From an uncultured Roseobacter sp. (GTDB lineage Bacteria; Pseudomonadota; Alphaproteobacteria; Rhodobacterales; Rhodobacteraceae): a stretch of 64,000 nt of DNA. The notes below the pieces were generated by a model. The model saw only the letters and a list, made by a program, of their open reading frames with translations, searched no databases and had not been told where the DNA came from. Positions 16,784-25,734 of this stretch are shown in pieces. A program made the translations under genes and the position numbers. Within the stretch, counting starts at the first letter, position 1. Every line of letters starts with the position of its first letter. The DNA lies in NCBI RefSeq assembly GCF_947493125.1, contig NZ_CANLQB010000006.1, forward strand, positions 213,501 to 277,500, written 5' to 3'.

Positions 16784-17694
16784 AGTATAGCCTCCTCCAA
16801 CTTCGTGGAGGATCTTTGCCGTGATCGAAAGCAAGCGGCACGCGCGGTGGCAGAGCACCCACCTCGGCATTGGCCTGGCGACGGGTGTGGAACGACAATG
16901 CGGTCCAGCCCGCCCTGACGCACGCAAGCCTCGAAGTCATGCCCGCAATTTGGCAGGATATGGAACTTGATGTCCGGGTTTACGCTCAGCTGTCGCGCAG
17001 CGGCGCGCAAAGCGCCGGTCCATCGTCTCGCGCGGTCCAGGCGATGTGAACCCTGCTGCGCATCAATTGCATTGCCGCTGCGCGTGTTCTTGTCGCGCTT
17101 GCAGTCTTTCTCGCCCACGCAGACTTGCATTGGGATAGACAAGAATTGATCGAGACTATTCACCATACGGTAGCTCCAGACATCCTCGAAATCCGGGCGC
17201 GGCCACAGGCCGTAGGGGTAACTGGCATCGTCCGGAAAGGTGTACCAGCCGGGGGATGCGATGCTGAGGTTGGCGATGCGCTCGGGATGCAACATCGCAA
17301 AGCGATGTGCGAACTGAGCGCCGCCCGAAAACCCAAACAAATCGATCTGTTCAGACCGCACGATCCCATTGCGTCTCAATGACAAGATGAGGTCCAGCAA
17401 GGCGAGATCAGCCCGACCGCAAAGGAGAACCTGCTGGTAGCCCAACCATCTGGCCTTGTCGAAGATCGGCGCGATGACAGGGCGGCCAAGAGCCGTGGCG
17501 CGGCGGGCGAAGAGGGCCGCCTGAAGCTCCGCGCCCCGGCGGATGCCGTGAACTGCCACGAGCGGGATCGCATCATGTGCGACGGTTTCAGGGAGAGCGA
17601 GCCAGCATGCCAGACCTGATGCGCCCGACCCCGACCGGAATTCAAGTCGGAAGGACGGCTGATGGCCATCAGCGCGGTTGGAACGTATACACAT
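16780..17694 (-). CDS. alpha/beta hydrolase
   Basis: The 304-residue protein has the alpha/beta-hydrolase pattern: VAVHGIRRG near residue 47 (oxyanion region), nucleophile elbow GFSGG with Ser123, and a late His in NCGHDFEA. It resembles cytosolic esterases or PHB-depolymerase-like enzymes; there is no signal peptide. ATG at 17694 is used because AAGGGAG lies 8 bases upstream; a GTG at 17703 would sit inside this site. The gene is the middle one of a three-gene operon with an Asp/Asn hydroxylase-like protein upstream and an ABC exporter downstream. It might cleave an ester or peptide intermediate of that pathway. Confidence 0.8.
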   Translation of the reverse strand: MCIRSNRADGHQPSFRLEFRSGSGASGLACWLALPETVAHDAIPLVAVHGIRRGAELQAALFARRATALGRPVIAPIFDKARWLGYQQVLLCGRADLALLDLILSLRRNGIVRSEQIDLFGFSGGAQFAHRFAMLHPERIANLSIASPGWYTFPDDASYPYGLWPRPDFEDVWSYRMVNSLDQFLSIPMQVCVGEKDCKRDKNTRSGNAIDAQQGSHRLDRARRWTGALRAAARQLSVNPDIKFHILPNCGHDFEACVRQGGLDRIVVPHPSPGQCRGGCSATARAACFRSRQRSSTKLEEAIL

Positions 17695-17720
17695 GGCAAG
17701 CACTCCCTTAACGCATTGGC

Positions 17721-18293
17721 CTAAGCGGCACTCCCAAACACGTCACCAGCGCACGCGCTTGGCAGCATGTCAAAAATCATATGAATTCGATCCTGATCGC
17801 CATCGTTGTTGGCTTCGTGCATTTGGTCGTTGTCGAACCACCACAATTCACCTTGCTGCATGCGCACCTCCTCATCGCCTGCCTTCATCCAGGATCCGTG
17901 GGTCGAGGTGAGCACGAAGTGATAGCGATTGCGCACGCGGTAGTAGTCCCCGCGGTCGATATGAGGGTAGACCCGCTTTCCAGCTGGTAGACACACGATC
18001 TTGGCGCGCCCGAGAATGCTGTCCTGTTCAGCAGCGAAGGCTTCAAGGAACGCGCAGGCAACCGGATATTGCTTCGACCCCGTGGTCCAGCGGCTTTCAT
18101 GCACATCCCGACGCTTCCGGTCGCCAATGGCCGACTTGCGTAACCCACGCAACGGAATGGCCTTGGCCTCTCGTTGAACCGGGATCTTGTCCTGTCGGCC
18201 GGTGGCCACGTTCCATGCACCCGTCACCCCTCGGATCTCCTCCAGAAAAGGTGTGGGATCAATCTCAGATTTGATGCGCTTGAAGTACTTCAT
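17721..18293 (-). CDS. aspartyl/asparaginyl beta-hydroxylase-like dioxygenase
   Basis: The 190-residue protein resembles the Asp/Asn beta-hydroxylase family of Fe(II)/2-oxoglutarate dioxygenases. The metal ligands are probably His111 and Asp113 (YPHIDRGDYYR) and His159 or His171 (NDQMHEANN, RIHMIFD); the Arg at 169 could bind 2-oxoglutarate. Such enzymes hydroxylate peptide Asp/Asn or free amino acids, and relatives occur in peptide natural-product clusters. AGGAG 6 bases before the ATG at 18293 fixes the start. The stop is 26 bases before the hydrolase start. A possible short gene overlaps its 5' end. Confidence 0.8.
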   Translation of the reverse strand: MKYFKRIKSEIDPTPFLEEIRGVTGAWNVATGRQDKIPVQREAKAIPLRGLRKSAIGDRKRRDVHESRWTTGSKQYPVACAFLEAFAAEQDSILGRAKIVCLPAGKRVYPHIDRGDYYRVRNRYHFVLTSTHGSWMKAGDEEVRMQQGELWWFDNDQMHEANNDGDQDRIHMIFDMLPSACAGDVFGSAA

Positions 18294-18447
18294 GTCGATC
18301 TCCTGATGGTGTGAACGGTGTTGAAGCCAATACAATTGAATGGTCGCCAAGGTTGACCGCAGGTCGCTCGGACGTTACGCACCCAACATCAGAAGACTTA
18401 TCGAGTATATCAACTAACATTATGATATTTAATACTAAATTTAGCAT
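18265..18447 (-). CDS. possible 60-residue peptide gene preceding the hydroxylase
   Basis: An open frame starts at ATG 18447 with GGAG 7 bases upstream (18455-18458) and ends 28 bases inside the hydroxylase gene. The peptide begins with a hydrophobic MLNLVLNIIMLVDIL and continues polar with several Asp, Ser and one Cys. Its first codons are AT-rich and rare in this genome (CTA, TTA, ATA), unlike the neighbouring genes. It could be a precursor peptide for the modifying enzymes downstream, a leader peptide, or chance: the AT-rich stretch could equally be the operon promoter. Confidence 0.3.
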   Translation of the reverse strand: MLNLVLNIIMLVDILDKSSDVGCVTSERPAVNLGDHSIVLASTPFTPSGDRHEVLQAHQI

Positions 18448-18651
18448 CCTTTAACTCCGAATTCATTTGATATTCATTCGGTCGTCAGGACACCGCATGC
18501 GGACGGAACTGTTCGCTGAGCTTGATGGAAATGAGATGTGACCGAGGTCAAAATCTACCTGATGCGTTGCGCAAAGCAGCTCTTGGCGAAGACCAGCTCC
18601 TTGGGCGCTCGAAGGTAGCGATCCGGCCGTCTTTTTGCAGCAGGGCTGCGG

Positions 18652-19158
18652 CTACCAGTCGAAAGGCTCTACCTCGACCGCCGCCAAGGCATAGCCTGTG
18701 TCCGCGATATCGGTTGACTTCATCTGCGTCCGCATGGTGCCTGTGACCCAGACGGCGTCCCAGAGCTGGTTGCTTGGCCATGGCGTCTCGGTCACAACAA
18801 AGACCAACTGGTTTGGCGGAGGTGGCGGCACGTGAATGCAGGCGCCTACATACGGCACAAGCAGAAACTCCGTCACGCCTTCCGCGCCGAGTTCCATAGG
18901 AATGATGTAGCCCGGCATTCTGATGTAGGCACCATCTAGCGTCTGGTTCAGCTTGGTGGCATTGGCGTCGTAGATCGGGTTCCACGTGTCGTTGATGAAA
19001 TCGATGGCCCCTTCACCAATAATCTCTGCGTAAGGCACACCAGGCGGAATAAGATCATCCCAAGCGACATCCCGCGGCGCTGCTGCAAAGGCGGTGCTCG
19101 GCAGTGCAGCACTCGCAAGACTGGATGTAATCAGAGAGCGGCGTGTCAGAACAGTCAT
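18652..19158 (-). CDS. DUF3299 periplasmic protein of the zinc-uptake operon
   Basis: The 168-residue protein begins MTVLTRRSLITSSLASAALPSTAFAAA, a signal peptide with Arg-Arg that could use Tat or Sec. The mature part has the DUF3299 pattern (MPGYIIPMELG, FLLVPYVGACIHVPPPPPNQ). In Vibrio cholerae a protein of this kind belongs to the ZrgABCDE zinc importer. Here it is the last gene of an operon with FtsX-like permease, ATPase and His-rich DUF2796 protein. Its start overlaps the permease stop (ATGA). It probably sits in the periplasm and helps metal transfer; the biochemical role is not established. Confidence 0.8.
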   Translation of the reverse strand: MTVLTRRSLITSSLASAALPSTAFAAAPRDVAWDDLIPPGVPYAEIIGEGAIDFINDTWNPIYDANATKLNQTLDGAYIRMPGYIIPMELGAEGVTEFLLVPYVGACIHVPPPPPNQLVFVVTETPWPSNQLWDAVWVTGTMRTQMKSTDIADTGYALAAVEVEPFDW

Positions 19159-20405
19159 ATCCGCACCATCATACCATCGGCCACAGAGAGGCGATAGGCC
19201 CGGAGTGCAGGGATCAAGCTCACAATCGCGCCAGCGGCTACAACTCCGACGATTACCCAGATCTCCCGCAGAGAGGGCGCCTCAATGGGCAGCCAGAGGC
19301 CAAATGCACCGTCAACAATCGGCTGTGCGATGATCAGGCCCACGTACAGCAATCCCAGGCCAAGCACAGCACCCGCTGCCGCCGTCAACGCGGCCTCCAG
19401 CACCAAAAGGCCCATGATAATCGAAGGCCGCGCGCCCATCGCTCGAAAAATCGCCATCTCTCGCCTGCGTTCGTTCAGGCTTGAGAAGATCGTTGCCATC
19501 ATCCCGATCAACGCCGTTACGACAACCATAGCGGAGACGCCCAAAAGCGCCGTCTCCGCCACGCCTACAATGCCCCACAACTCTTGCAACGCGACCCCCG
19601 GCAACACAGCCAACAGCGCTTCGTTCGGATACTGGTTGATTGCCCGCTGCAGCGAAAAGGTCTGCAATGGGCTTTCCACACCCACCAACGCCGCCGTCAC
19701 GGCCTTGGGCGTCAGATCCATTTGCCGGATCACCTCTGTTGGCGTGGTGGTTCCCGGTGTTTTGGCGCCATTTCGCCAGTCGACATGGATGGCTTCGATG
19801 GCCTCCATGCTGACAATCACCGTTCGATCCACTGGCGTGCCCGTTTTTTCCAGAACTCCTGACAAGCGGAAGGGCTGGTCATCGTGCTCGGTAAAGGATG
19901 CGATGCCATGGGCAACCACAATTGGGTCGCCTACCTCATAGCTCAGTGTCGCGGCCACATCCGCACCGATGACTGCGTCATAGAGATCCGCCATGACAAC
20001 GCCTTCGTCAAAGGCCAGACCGCGGCCTTGCCGGTACTTGTAATGATCAAAGAATGCGAGGCTGGTACCCATCACTCGGAACTGACGATGACTGTCCCCC
20101 AGAGAAATCGGAACGATCCAATCCACCTGCGGCTGTCGCGCGATCTCCTGATAGCTCTGCCAGGTGACGTTGTTGGTGGGGTTGCCGATGCGAAAGACCG
20201 AATAGAGCAGCAACTGAACCGAGCCCGAACGCGCACCCACAATCAGATCGGTCCCGGAGATGGTGTCAGCGAAGCTTGCTTTCGCCCCAGCCCTGACCTT
20301 CTCAACACCAAGAAACAAGACCACGGAGAGCGCGATGGCTAGGATTGTCATGGCCACCGTCAGCGCGCGTGCCCCCAGCGAACCAATCGCCAATCTCAGG
20401 ATCAT
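19155..20405 (-). CDS. FtsX-like ABC transporter permease (Zrg-type zinc uptake)
   Basis: The 416-residue protein has the MacB/LolC-type layout: one N-terminal membrane segment (about 10-33), a large periplasmic domain (about 35-275), and three C-terminal segments (about 280-405) with the conserved ERRREMAIFRAMGA loop. It pairs with the ATPase encoded upstream; the two overlap by 4 bases. FtsX-like permeases usually drive mechanical work on periplasmic partners rather than classical import. In the Zrg-type system this is thought to serve zinc acquisition together with DUF2796 and DUF3299 proteins. Confidence 0.85.
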   Translation of the reverse strand: MILRLAIGSLGARALTVAMTILAIALSVVLFLGVEKVRAGAKASFADTISGTDLIVGARSGSVQLLLYSVFRIGNPTNNVTWQSYQEIARQPQVDWIVPISLGDSHRQFRVMGTSLAFFDHYKYRQGRGLAFDEGVVMADLYDAVIGADVAATLSYEVGDPIVVAHGIASFTEHDDQPFRLSGVLEKTGTPVDRTVIVSMEAIEAIHVDWRNGAKTPGTTTPTEVIRQMDLTPKAVTAALVGVESPLQTFSLQRAINQYPNEALLAVLPGVALQELWGIVGVAETALLGVSAMVVVTALIGMMATIFSSLNERRREMAIFRAMGARPSIIMGLLVLEAALTAAAGAVLGLGLLYVGLIIAQPIVDGAFGLWLPIEAPSLREIWVIVGVVAAGAIVSLIPALRAYRLSVADGMMVRI

Positions 20406-21085
20406 GCTGCAAGGCTTTCGATCTGCGCGATGTCTTCCATCTGCAACACGCGGTCAAATCGTCTGGCGAGACGCGGGTCATGGCTGACCATCAGCAAGGT
20501 CGTGTTGTTCTCGGCGACCTGATCAAAAAGCAAGTCGAGAAAAGCGCTTTGGCTCCCGGCATCGAGCGCGGATGTCGGTTCATCTGCAATGACAATTGGA
20601 GGCTGTCCAATCAAGGCCCGCGCAACAGCAACACGTTGTTGCTGTCCCACACTAAGCCGCGCTGCCTTTGCCGGCAGGATATTCGGTTGCAGGCCAAGCT
20701 TCCGACAGAGTCTGAGTGCTTCCGCCTGCCCGTCGCCGGCGCGCCGCCGCCGTTGCGGGGCGAAGCGAATTGGCAACAGGATGTTGTCGACCACGGATCC
20801 GAAGGGCAGAAGGTTGAACTGCTGGAAAATCATTCCGATATGCTCGACGCGAAACCTGTCTCGCGCAGCGGCGGAGAGTTCCGAGATGTCCTGTTTCGCA
20901 ACCAGCACCTGACCACTGTGGGCAAGAACCGTCCCGCAGATCAAGGACAGCAGCGTCGATTTACCCGATCCACTTTCACCCAGCAGCAAAACAGTCTCGC
21001 CCTGATGGACGGCAAAATCCGACAATGACAGACCAAACGCGCCCTGCCCCGGCCAGCGGAACTTGACCCCGCACAGCTGGAGCAT
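20402..21085 (-). CDS. ABC transporter ATP-binding protein (LolD/MacB-like)
   Basis: The 227-residue ATPase contains Walker A GESGSGKST, Q-loop (IFQQFNLLPF), signature-like LSVGQQQRVAVARAL and Walker B VIADEPTSALD. It pairs with the FtsX-like permease that follows with an ATGA overlap. The start is ambiguous: ATG at 21085 is used, but an in-frame GTG at 21103, 3 bases after the preceding stop, is possible. It belongs to the zinc-regulated operon inferred from its neighbours. Confidence 0.88.
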   Translation of the reverse strand: MLQLCGVKFRWPGQGAFGLSLSDFAVHQGETVLLLGESGSGKSTLLSLICGTVLAHSGQVLVAKQDISELSAAARDRFRVEHIGMIFQQFNLLPFGSVVDNILLPIRFAPQRRRRAGDGQAEALRLCRKLGLQPNILPAKAARLSVGQQQRVAVARALIGQPPIVIADEPTSALDAGSQSAFLDLLFDQVAENNTTLLMVSHDPRLARRFDRVLQMEDIAQIESLAA

Positions 21086-21105
21086 GGCGCCTGCGGACCT
21101 CACGC

Positions 21106-21705
21106 TCAGAACATGCCCCGCAGATTGAGTTCCGGAGCGTCATGGGTCACCTCGGCGGCTACGGCACCCGATGGTGAAACGATCTGAACGTCCAGCTTCC
21201 GGGCGTTCTCAAATGTGTCGAAGTAAGCAAAGGTGATCTCTGACAACGCATCGGGATTGGCACATCGCAACCGATACTGCGCATGAAATTCCGAATGGCC
21301 AGATTCTTCCGTTTCTGCCGCGTGGTCATGGTCATCGTGGCCGGCGTGATCATGCCCGTCGTGATCATGGTGTTCATGCGCGTCGTGAGCGTCCGCGCCC
21401 TCCAACTCCGCGCTGGCCTGTACGACCGAACACTCGGCCGCCGCAGGCATCAAGAAAAGCTCGAGCGGGCGCGCAAGCGTCGCCACCGCTGCATCTATGG
21501 CTGCGCGATCTTCCGCGCTCTTTGCGGCATACTCGAAACCGACGATATCGGCCCCCGGCGCATGCAGCTCGAGAACCACCGTATCTCCATCCAGAGCCAT
21601 GTTGAGCTGACCCACGCCATGTTCGTGTGCGTCGAGTTGACGTGGTGCGTCAGCGAAGGCCGGCACAGCGAGGAAGACGGGAAGCAAAGCAGAAAGACGT
21701 TTCAT
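21106..21705 (-). CDS. zrgA: His-rich DUF2796 periplasmic zinc-binding protein (ZrgA-like)
   Basis: The 199-residue protein has a signal peptide (MKRLSALLPVFLAVPAFA) followed by the DUF2796 start (RQLDAHEHGVGQLNMALDG) and a stretch around residues 105-130 very rich in His and Asp, typical of zinc capture. GAGAGG precedes the ATG by 5 bases. It lies 34 bases after the Zur-type regulator gene and 20 bases before the ATPase. ZrgA of Vibrio cholerae is the periplasmic binding part of a second zinc importer; the same role is inferred here. The symbol reflects family and context only. Confidence 0.8.
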   Translation of the reverse strand: MKRLSALLPVFLAVPAFADAPRQLDAHEHGVGQLNMALDGDTVVLELHAPGADIVGFEYAAKSAEDRAAIDAAVATLARPLELFLMPAAAECSVVQASAELEGADAHDAHEHHDHDGHDHAGHDDHDHAAETEESGHSEFHAQYRLRCANPDALSEITFAYFDTFENARKLDVQIVSPSGAVAAEVTHDAPELNLRGMF

Positions 21706-21739
21706 TTAGACCTCTCAATTTCACAGGAAGTTATGGCGC

Positions 21740-22126
21740 TTATGCGGAACATTCACCACACTGTCCGCGAAGCTCGAAGATGTGTCGGGCAGGCTTGAAG
21801 TTCGTATCCGCAATTAAAGATGACAATTTGGGCAAAAGCGGACCACCATCATGTTCCTGAACCAGGCCACAGGTCTCGCAAATCGTGAGGACCGCCAAAC
21901 TCTGGGCATGGTCACACCGGCATGGGACAAACGACTTAAGCGACTCAAGGCGATGTGCCCGGCCCTGCTCCGTTAGCGCCGTCAATGCCCGATAAACCGT
22001 CGGCGGCGCGATATCAGGCTCGTCGCATTGCAAGGCTTCCAATATCTGATACGCCGTCATCGGTGTCTCTGATGATCGAAGAATTGTCATAATATCGGAT
22101 TGTCGCGTTGCCGCCTGTTTTCGCAT
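21740..22126 (-). CDS. zur: Fur-family regulator, probably Zur
   Basis: The 128-residue protein has the Fur-family winged helix (TPMTAYQILEALQ, then IAPPTVYRALTALTEQGRAHRLESL) and paired Cys motifs CETC and CGEC for structural zinc, plus the metal site region CRCDHAQ. It is likely the zinc-sensing repressor Zur because it heads an operon with DUF2796 and DUF3299 genes and has a palindromic operator immediately upstream. GAAGGAGG 6 bases before the ATG fixes the start. If it binds that operator it also represses itself. Confidence 0.85.
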   Translation of the reverse strand: MRKQAATRQSDIMTILRSSETPMTAYQILEALQCDEPDIAPPTVYRALTALTEQGRAHRLESLKSFVPCRCDHAQSLAVLTICETCGLVQEHDGGPLLPKLSSLIADTNFKPARHIFELRGQCGECSA

Positions 22127-22149
22127 GACGCACCTCCTTCATCGCACAG

Positions 22150-22175
22150 TTTTGTTATTTTATAAAATAACAAAA
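22150..22175. promoter_or_regulatory. Zur-box-like perfect palindrome
   Basis: A perfect 26-base palindrome with inner half-site TTTGTTATTTTA lies 23 bases upstream of the zur start codon. It matches the AT-rich, GTTAT...ATAAC form of Zur operators. It also lies 277 bases before the start of the divergent TAXI gene, so control of that gene is possible but less certain. Confidence 0.8.
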
Positions 22176-22452
22176 ATCAAGCGCGCGCGGTTTGACAGTC
22201 GGCCCGCACCTAAGGTTGCAAATGGCAGGATGGTCCACGCGCAGAAGGCGAACAGACCAAACGCCGCGGCGTTACAACCGCGACGAAGGCACCGCAATTA
22301 TTCAAAAGCGACTTTCAACCCGCGTATTTATTCGGGTAACTTCGGTGTCATCGCTCGGTCATGCACTTGAGATCGCAACAATTCCGCACATCTCACAGTG
22401 TGTTGAAGATATCCGATCAGGTACGGTCGGCACCAACATTGGAGGAAACTTG
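22176..22452. other. intergenic region between zur and the TRAP operon
   Basis: The 277 bases between the Zur palindrome and the TAXI start hold no convincing gene; open frames here merely extend the TAXI frame upstream without a ribosome site. It should carry the TRAP operon promoter, which I could not place. Confidence 0.4.
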
Positions 22453-23433
22453 ATGAAATATTCTGCTTTCGCACTTGCGAGCTTGCTTGTATCGACAGCA
22501 GCCTTTGCCGAAGAGGACCGGACAGGCTGGCCAGACAGCTTCACGGTTGCAACGGCATCCCAAGGTGGCACCTACTTTGCCTACGGATCCGGCTGGGCCA
22601 ACCTCGTCGCGGAAGAGCTGGGTCTGACCGGCGGTGGAGAGGTGACCGGTGGGCCGGGACAGAACATGGCTTTGGTTCATACAGGCGACACCCAGTTCGG
22701 GATGACGACCATGGGCCCGGCAGCGGAGGCCATCCGCGGTGAAAGCCCCATCGCACCCGGTCTTCAGATGACCAACGCCTGCGCGATGTTCCCCATGTAT
22801 CAGACCCCTTTCTCGGTCACGGCATTGTCGTCGTCAGGGATCACTGCAATCAGCGAAATCCCGGATGGCGCCCGCATTGGCTTCGGTCCTGCCGGCTCCA
22901 CTTCCGACACCTATTTCCCACGGATGATGGAAACGCTTGGCGTGGATTTCGAGCGTCGCAATGGGTCCTGGTCCGACCTTGGCGGTCAATTGCAGGATGG
23001 TTTGATTGACGTGATCGCCTTCGCCGCCGGTGTACCGGTTCCGGCCGTAAGCCAGCTTGAAGTGCAGACCGATGTGAACATCATCGAATTCACTGAAGAC
23101 GAGCAGTCGACGATCATGGAGGCGTTCCCCGTGGCGTCCTTCGAGATCGCAGCCGACACCTACACCACACTCGAAAACGATGCACGATCAGTCTCGATGT
23201 GGAACTTCGCTATCGCCAATTGCGATCTGCCGGAGAGCTTCGTACACGCGGTCGTCGATATCATCATGTCGGACAATGATCGGATGGTGAACATCCACCG
23301 CGCCGCACGTTCCACCGTCCCAGAGAACTGGGACAAGAACGGCGGCGTGATCGCTTGGCACCCCGGCGCTGCGCGTTGGTTCATCGAAAATGCCGGAGCT
23401 GACATCCCTGCCGACCAAATCCACGGCGGCTAA
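22453..23433 (+). CDS. TAXI-family TRAP transporter solute-binding protein
   Basis: The 326-residue periplasmic receptor begins with a signal peptide (MKYSAFALASLLVSTAAFA), then the TAXI pattern FTVATASQGGTYFAYGSGWANLV and GGPGQNMALVHTGDTQFGM. It delivers a ligand, in this family often a dicarboxylate or amino acid such as glutamate, to the membrane permease encoded next. GGAGG 7 bases upstream fixes the ATG at 22453; upstream in-frame codons lack a signal sequence. It lies 93 bases before the permease gene. The ligand is not predictable here. Confidence 0.92.
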   Translation: MKYSAFALASLLVSTAAFAEEDRTGWPDSFTVATASQGGTYFAYGSGWANLVAEELGLTGGGEVTGGPGQNMALVHTGDTQFGMTTMGPAAEAIRGESPIAPGLQMTNACAMFPMYQTPFSVTALSSSGITAISEIPDGARIGFGPAGSTSDTYFPRMMETLGVDFERRNGSWSDLGGQLQDGLIDVIAFAAGVPVPAVSQLEVQTDVNIIEFTEDEQSTIMEAFPVASFEIAADTYTTLENDARSVSMWNFAIANCDLPESFVHAVVDIIMSDNDRMVNIHRAARSTVPENWDKNGGVIAWHPGAARWFIENAGADIPADQIHGG

Positions 23434-23526
23434 AGCCACAGGGCTCCGCAGCAGATGCGGAGCCCTTCTTGCAAGCGGGGACGGCATGCCGCCCGGTGAA
23501 CTTTGGACAATGGGACGGGCCGCCGC

Positions 23527-25734
23527 ATGACGTCAGACCCCAATACTGATACGACACTCGACACCAAAGCCGTAGACGAAGAGCTGGTGGAAGAGAACCG
23601 AAGCGTCTTTGCCGGGCACCTCAGGCTGGTCATCGCGATCGTTGCGGGTCTCTATGCGGTGTTCCATATGGCCGTGCTCAACGGGTGGTCCATTCGCGAA
23701 TGGACGGGCGTGGATATACCAAGTCTGCCGGTCTTCCCTATGGAGACCTGGAATTTCCGAATTGTACATATTGCCGGAGCGCTGATCCTCGGATTTCTGC
23801 TCTACGGCGCCCGTCCTTTTCGACAGGGGCAAAGACGGCACCCACTCGACTGGCTGGCCTGGGCCGCAATGCTGCCCGCAGTCTTCGCCTGGATCACAGC
23901 GTTAAGATTTGCATCAGATATCTCAGGAGGTGTGCTGTGGAACGGGGTGGATCCCGGTATCCGATCCGCAGAGATCTGGCAATTCGGCGCACCCCTGCTC
24001 GTCGCCACGGCCATCGGTATTCTGATTGGTTGGCTACGACCCCGTGACAGAGGTGCGATCGCGCCCGCTGATCTCGTGCTCTCGGTGTGCGCCATCGCGG
24101 TCGCCACCTACCTCATGACGATATACGGCACGCTCATGCGCAATGCCACCGGAACGCCTTTCGCACCTATTGGCATCAGCCTGGCAGCTGTGGCTGGCAC
24201 GGCACTTATCATGGAGCTCACCCGCCGGGTCGCGGGTCTCGCCCTGGTGATCATCGCAGGCATATTCCTCATCTACGTTTTTGTCGGCGACATGCTTCCC
24301 GGCTTCCTCAACGCACCGAATATTGAATGGGCCCGGTTCTTCAGCCAAGTCTACACAGACGCCGGAATTCTCGGCCCCACCACCGCCGTCTCATCTACCT
24401 ACATCATCCTATTCATCATTTTCGCGGCCTTCCTGCAGGCCTCTCACGTGGGTGAGTATTTCGTGAACTTCGCCTTCGCAGCCGCGGGCCGTGCCCGTGG
24501 GGGGCCGGCGAAGGTTGCGATCTTTGCCTCCGGCCTCATGGGCATGATCAACGGGACCAGCGCCGGCAATGTTGTGGCGACCGGCTCGCTCACAATCCCG
24601 CTGATGAAACGGGTCGGATACCGACCAAAGACGGCTGGTGCGGTGGAAGCCGCAGCCAGCACAGGCGGACAAATCATGCCCCCGATCATGGGGGCCGGTG
24701 CCTTCATCATGGCTGAAATAACAGGCATCCCCTACACCGACATCGCGATCGCGGCGATCATTCCTGCCGTCCTCTACTTCGTGTCGGTCTACTTCATGGT
24801 GGACTTCGAAGCCGCAAAGCTCGGGATGCGCGGGATGCGCGAAGATGAGCTGCCCAAGCTCGGCGAGATGGCCCGGAAAGCCTTTCTGTTCCTGCCGATC
24901 CTTATATTGATTGGCGCTCTGTTCATGGGATATTCGGTCATCCGCGCCGGAACCCTGGCCACGGCCGCAGCCGCTGTCGTCTCGTGGTTGACACCCTTTC
25001 GAATGGGACCGCGAGCCATCGCAAAGGCCTTTGAACTTGCTGGCACAATGTCGATCCAGATCATCGCGGTCTGTGCCTGCGCAGGTATCATCGTCGGGGT
25101 GATCTCGCTCACCGGGGTCGGAGCTCGGTTTTCATCTGTGCTGCTCAGCATCGCGGACGCCAATCAGTTGTTGGCACTCTTCTTTGCCATGTGCATCGCA
25201 ATCCTTCTCGGCATGGGCATGCCGACCACAGCGGCCTACGCCGTCGCCGCCTCGGTTGTGGCGCCGGGATTGGTTCAGCTGGGCATACCAGCGCTCACGG
25301 CCCATTTCTTCGTGTTCTATTTCGCGGTTGTCTCTGCCATCACACCACCAGTGGCTTTGGCAAGCTACGCTGCGGCGGGGATCTCGGGGGCCAACCCGAT
25401 GGCCACATCCGTGACATCCTTCAAGGTTGGCATCGCGGCCTTTATCGTACCGTTCATGTTCTTCTACCACTCCGCCATTTTGATGGATGGCACCTGGCTC
25501 CAGATCGTTCAGGCCGCGGTCACCGCCATTCTGGGCGTGTTTCTGTTGTCATCCGGCGTACAGGGCTGGTGGGCCGGTCGTGCCGCAGGCCTGGTGTTGC
25601 GAGCCATCTTGTTGACCGCCGCGCTTTGCATGATTGCCGGAAGTCTGCTGACCGATCTCATAGGTGCCGCCATCGCCGCAGCTCTCTTCTTCTGGGCGCG
25701 CATGCGACCCACGGCACCGGAACCTGCACAATAG
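23527..25734 (+). CDS. fused TRAP transporter permease (DctQM type)
   Basis: The 735-residue protein is an integral membrane protein of roughly 16-18 segments. Its C-terminal three quarters carry the large-subunit (DctM) pattern with conserved MGMINGTSAGNVVATGSLT, AAASTGGQIMPPIMGAGAF and GMGMPTTAAYAVAASV; the N-terminal part corresponds to the small subunit. Fusion of the two is usual for TAXI-TRAP systems. It uses the sodium or proton gradient to take up the ligand bound by the upstream receptor. ATG at 23527 is used; an in-frame TTG at 23503 is less likely. Confidence 0.92.
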   Translation: MTSDPNTDTTLDTKAVDEELVEENRSVFAGHLRLVIAIVAGLYAVFHMAVLNGWSIREWTGVDIPSLPVFPMETWNFRIVHIAGALILGFLLYGARPFRQGQRRHPLDWLAWAAMLPAVFAWITALRFASDISGGVLWNGVDPGIRSAEIWQFGAPLLVATAIGILIGWLRPRDRGAIAPADLVLSVCAIAVATYLMTIYGTLMRNATGTPFAPIGISLAAVAGTALIMELTRRVAGLALVIIAGIFLIYVFVGDMLPGFLNAPNIEWARFFSQVYTDAGILGPTTAVSSTYIILFIIFAAFLQASHVGEYFVNFAFAAAGRARGGPAKVAIFASGLMGMINGTSAGNVVATGSLTIPLMKRVGYRPKTAGAVEAAASTGGQIMPPIMGAGAFIMAEITGIPYTDIAIAAIIPAVLYFVSVYFMVDFEAAKLGMRGMREDELPKLGEMARKAFLFLPILILIGALFMGYSVIRAGTLATAAAAVVSWLTPFRMGPRAIAKAFELAGTMSIQIIAVCACAGIIVGVISLTGVGARFSSVLLSIADANQLLALFFAMCIAILLGMGMPTTAAYAVAASVVAPGLVQLGIPALTAHFFVFYFAVVSAITPPVALASYAAAGISGANPMATSVTSFKVGIAAFIVPFMFFYHSAILMDGTWLQIVQAAVTAILGVFLLSSGVQGWWAGRAAGLVLRAILLTAALCMIAGSLLTDLIGAAIAAALFFWARMRPTAPEPAQ

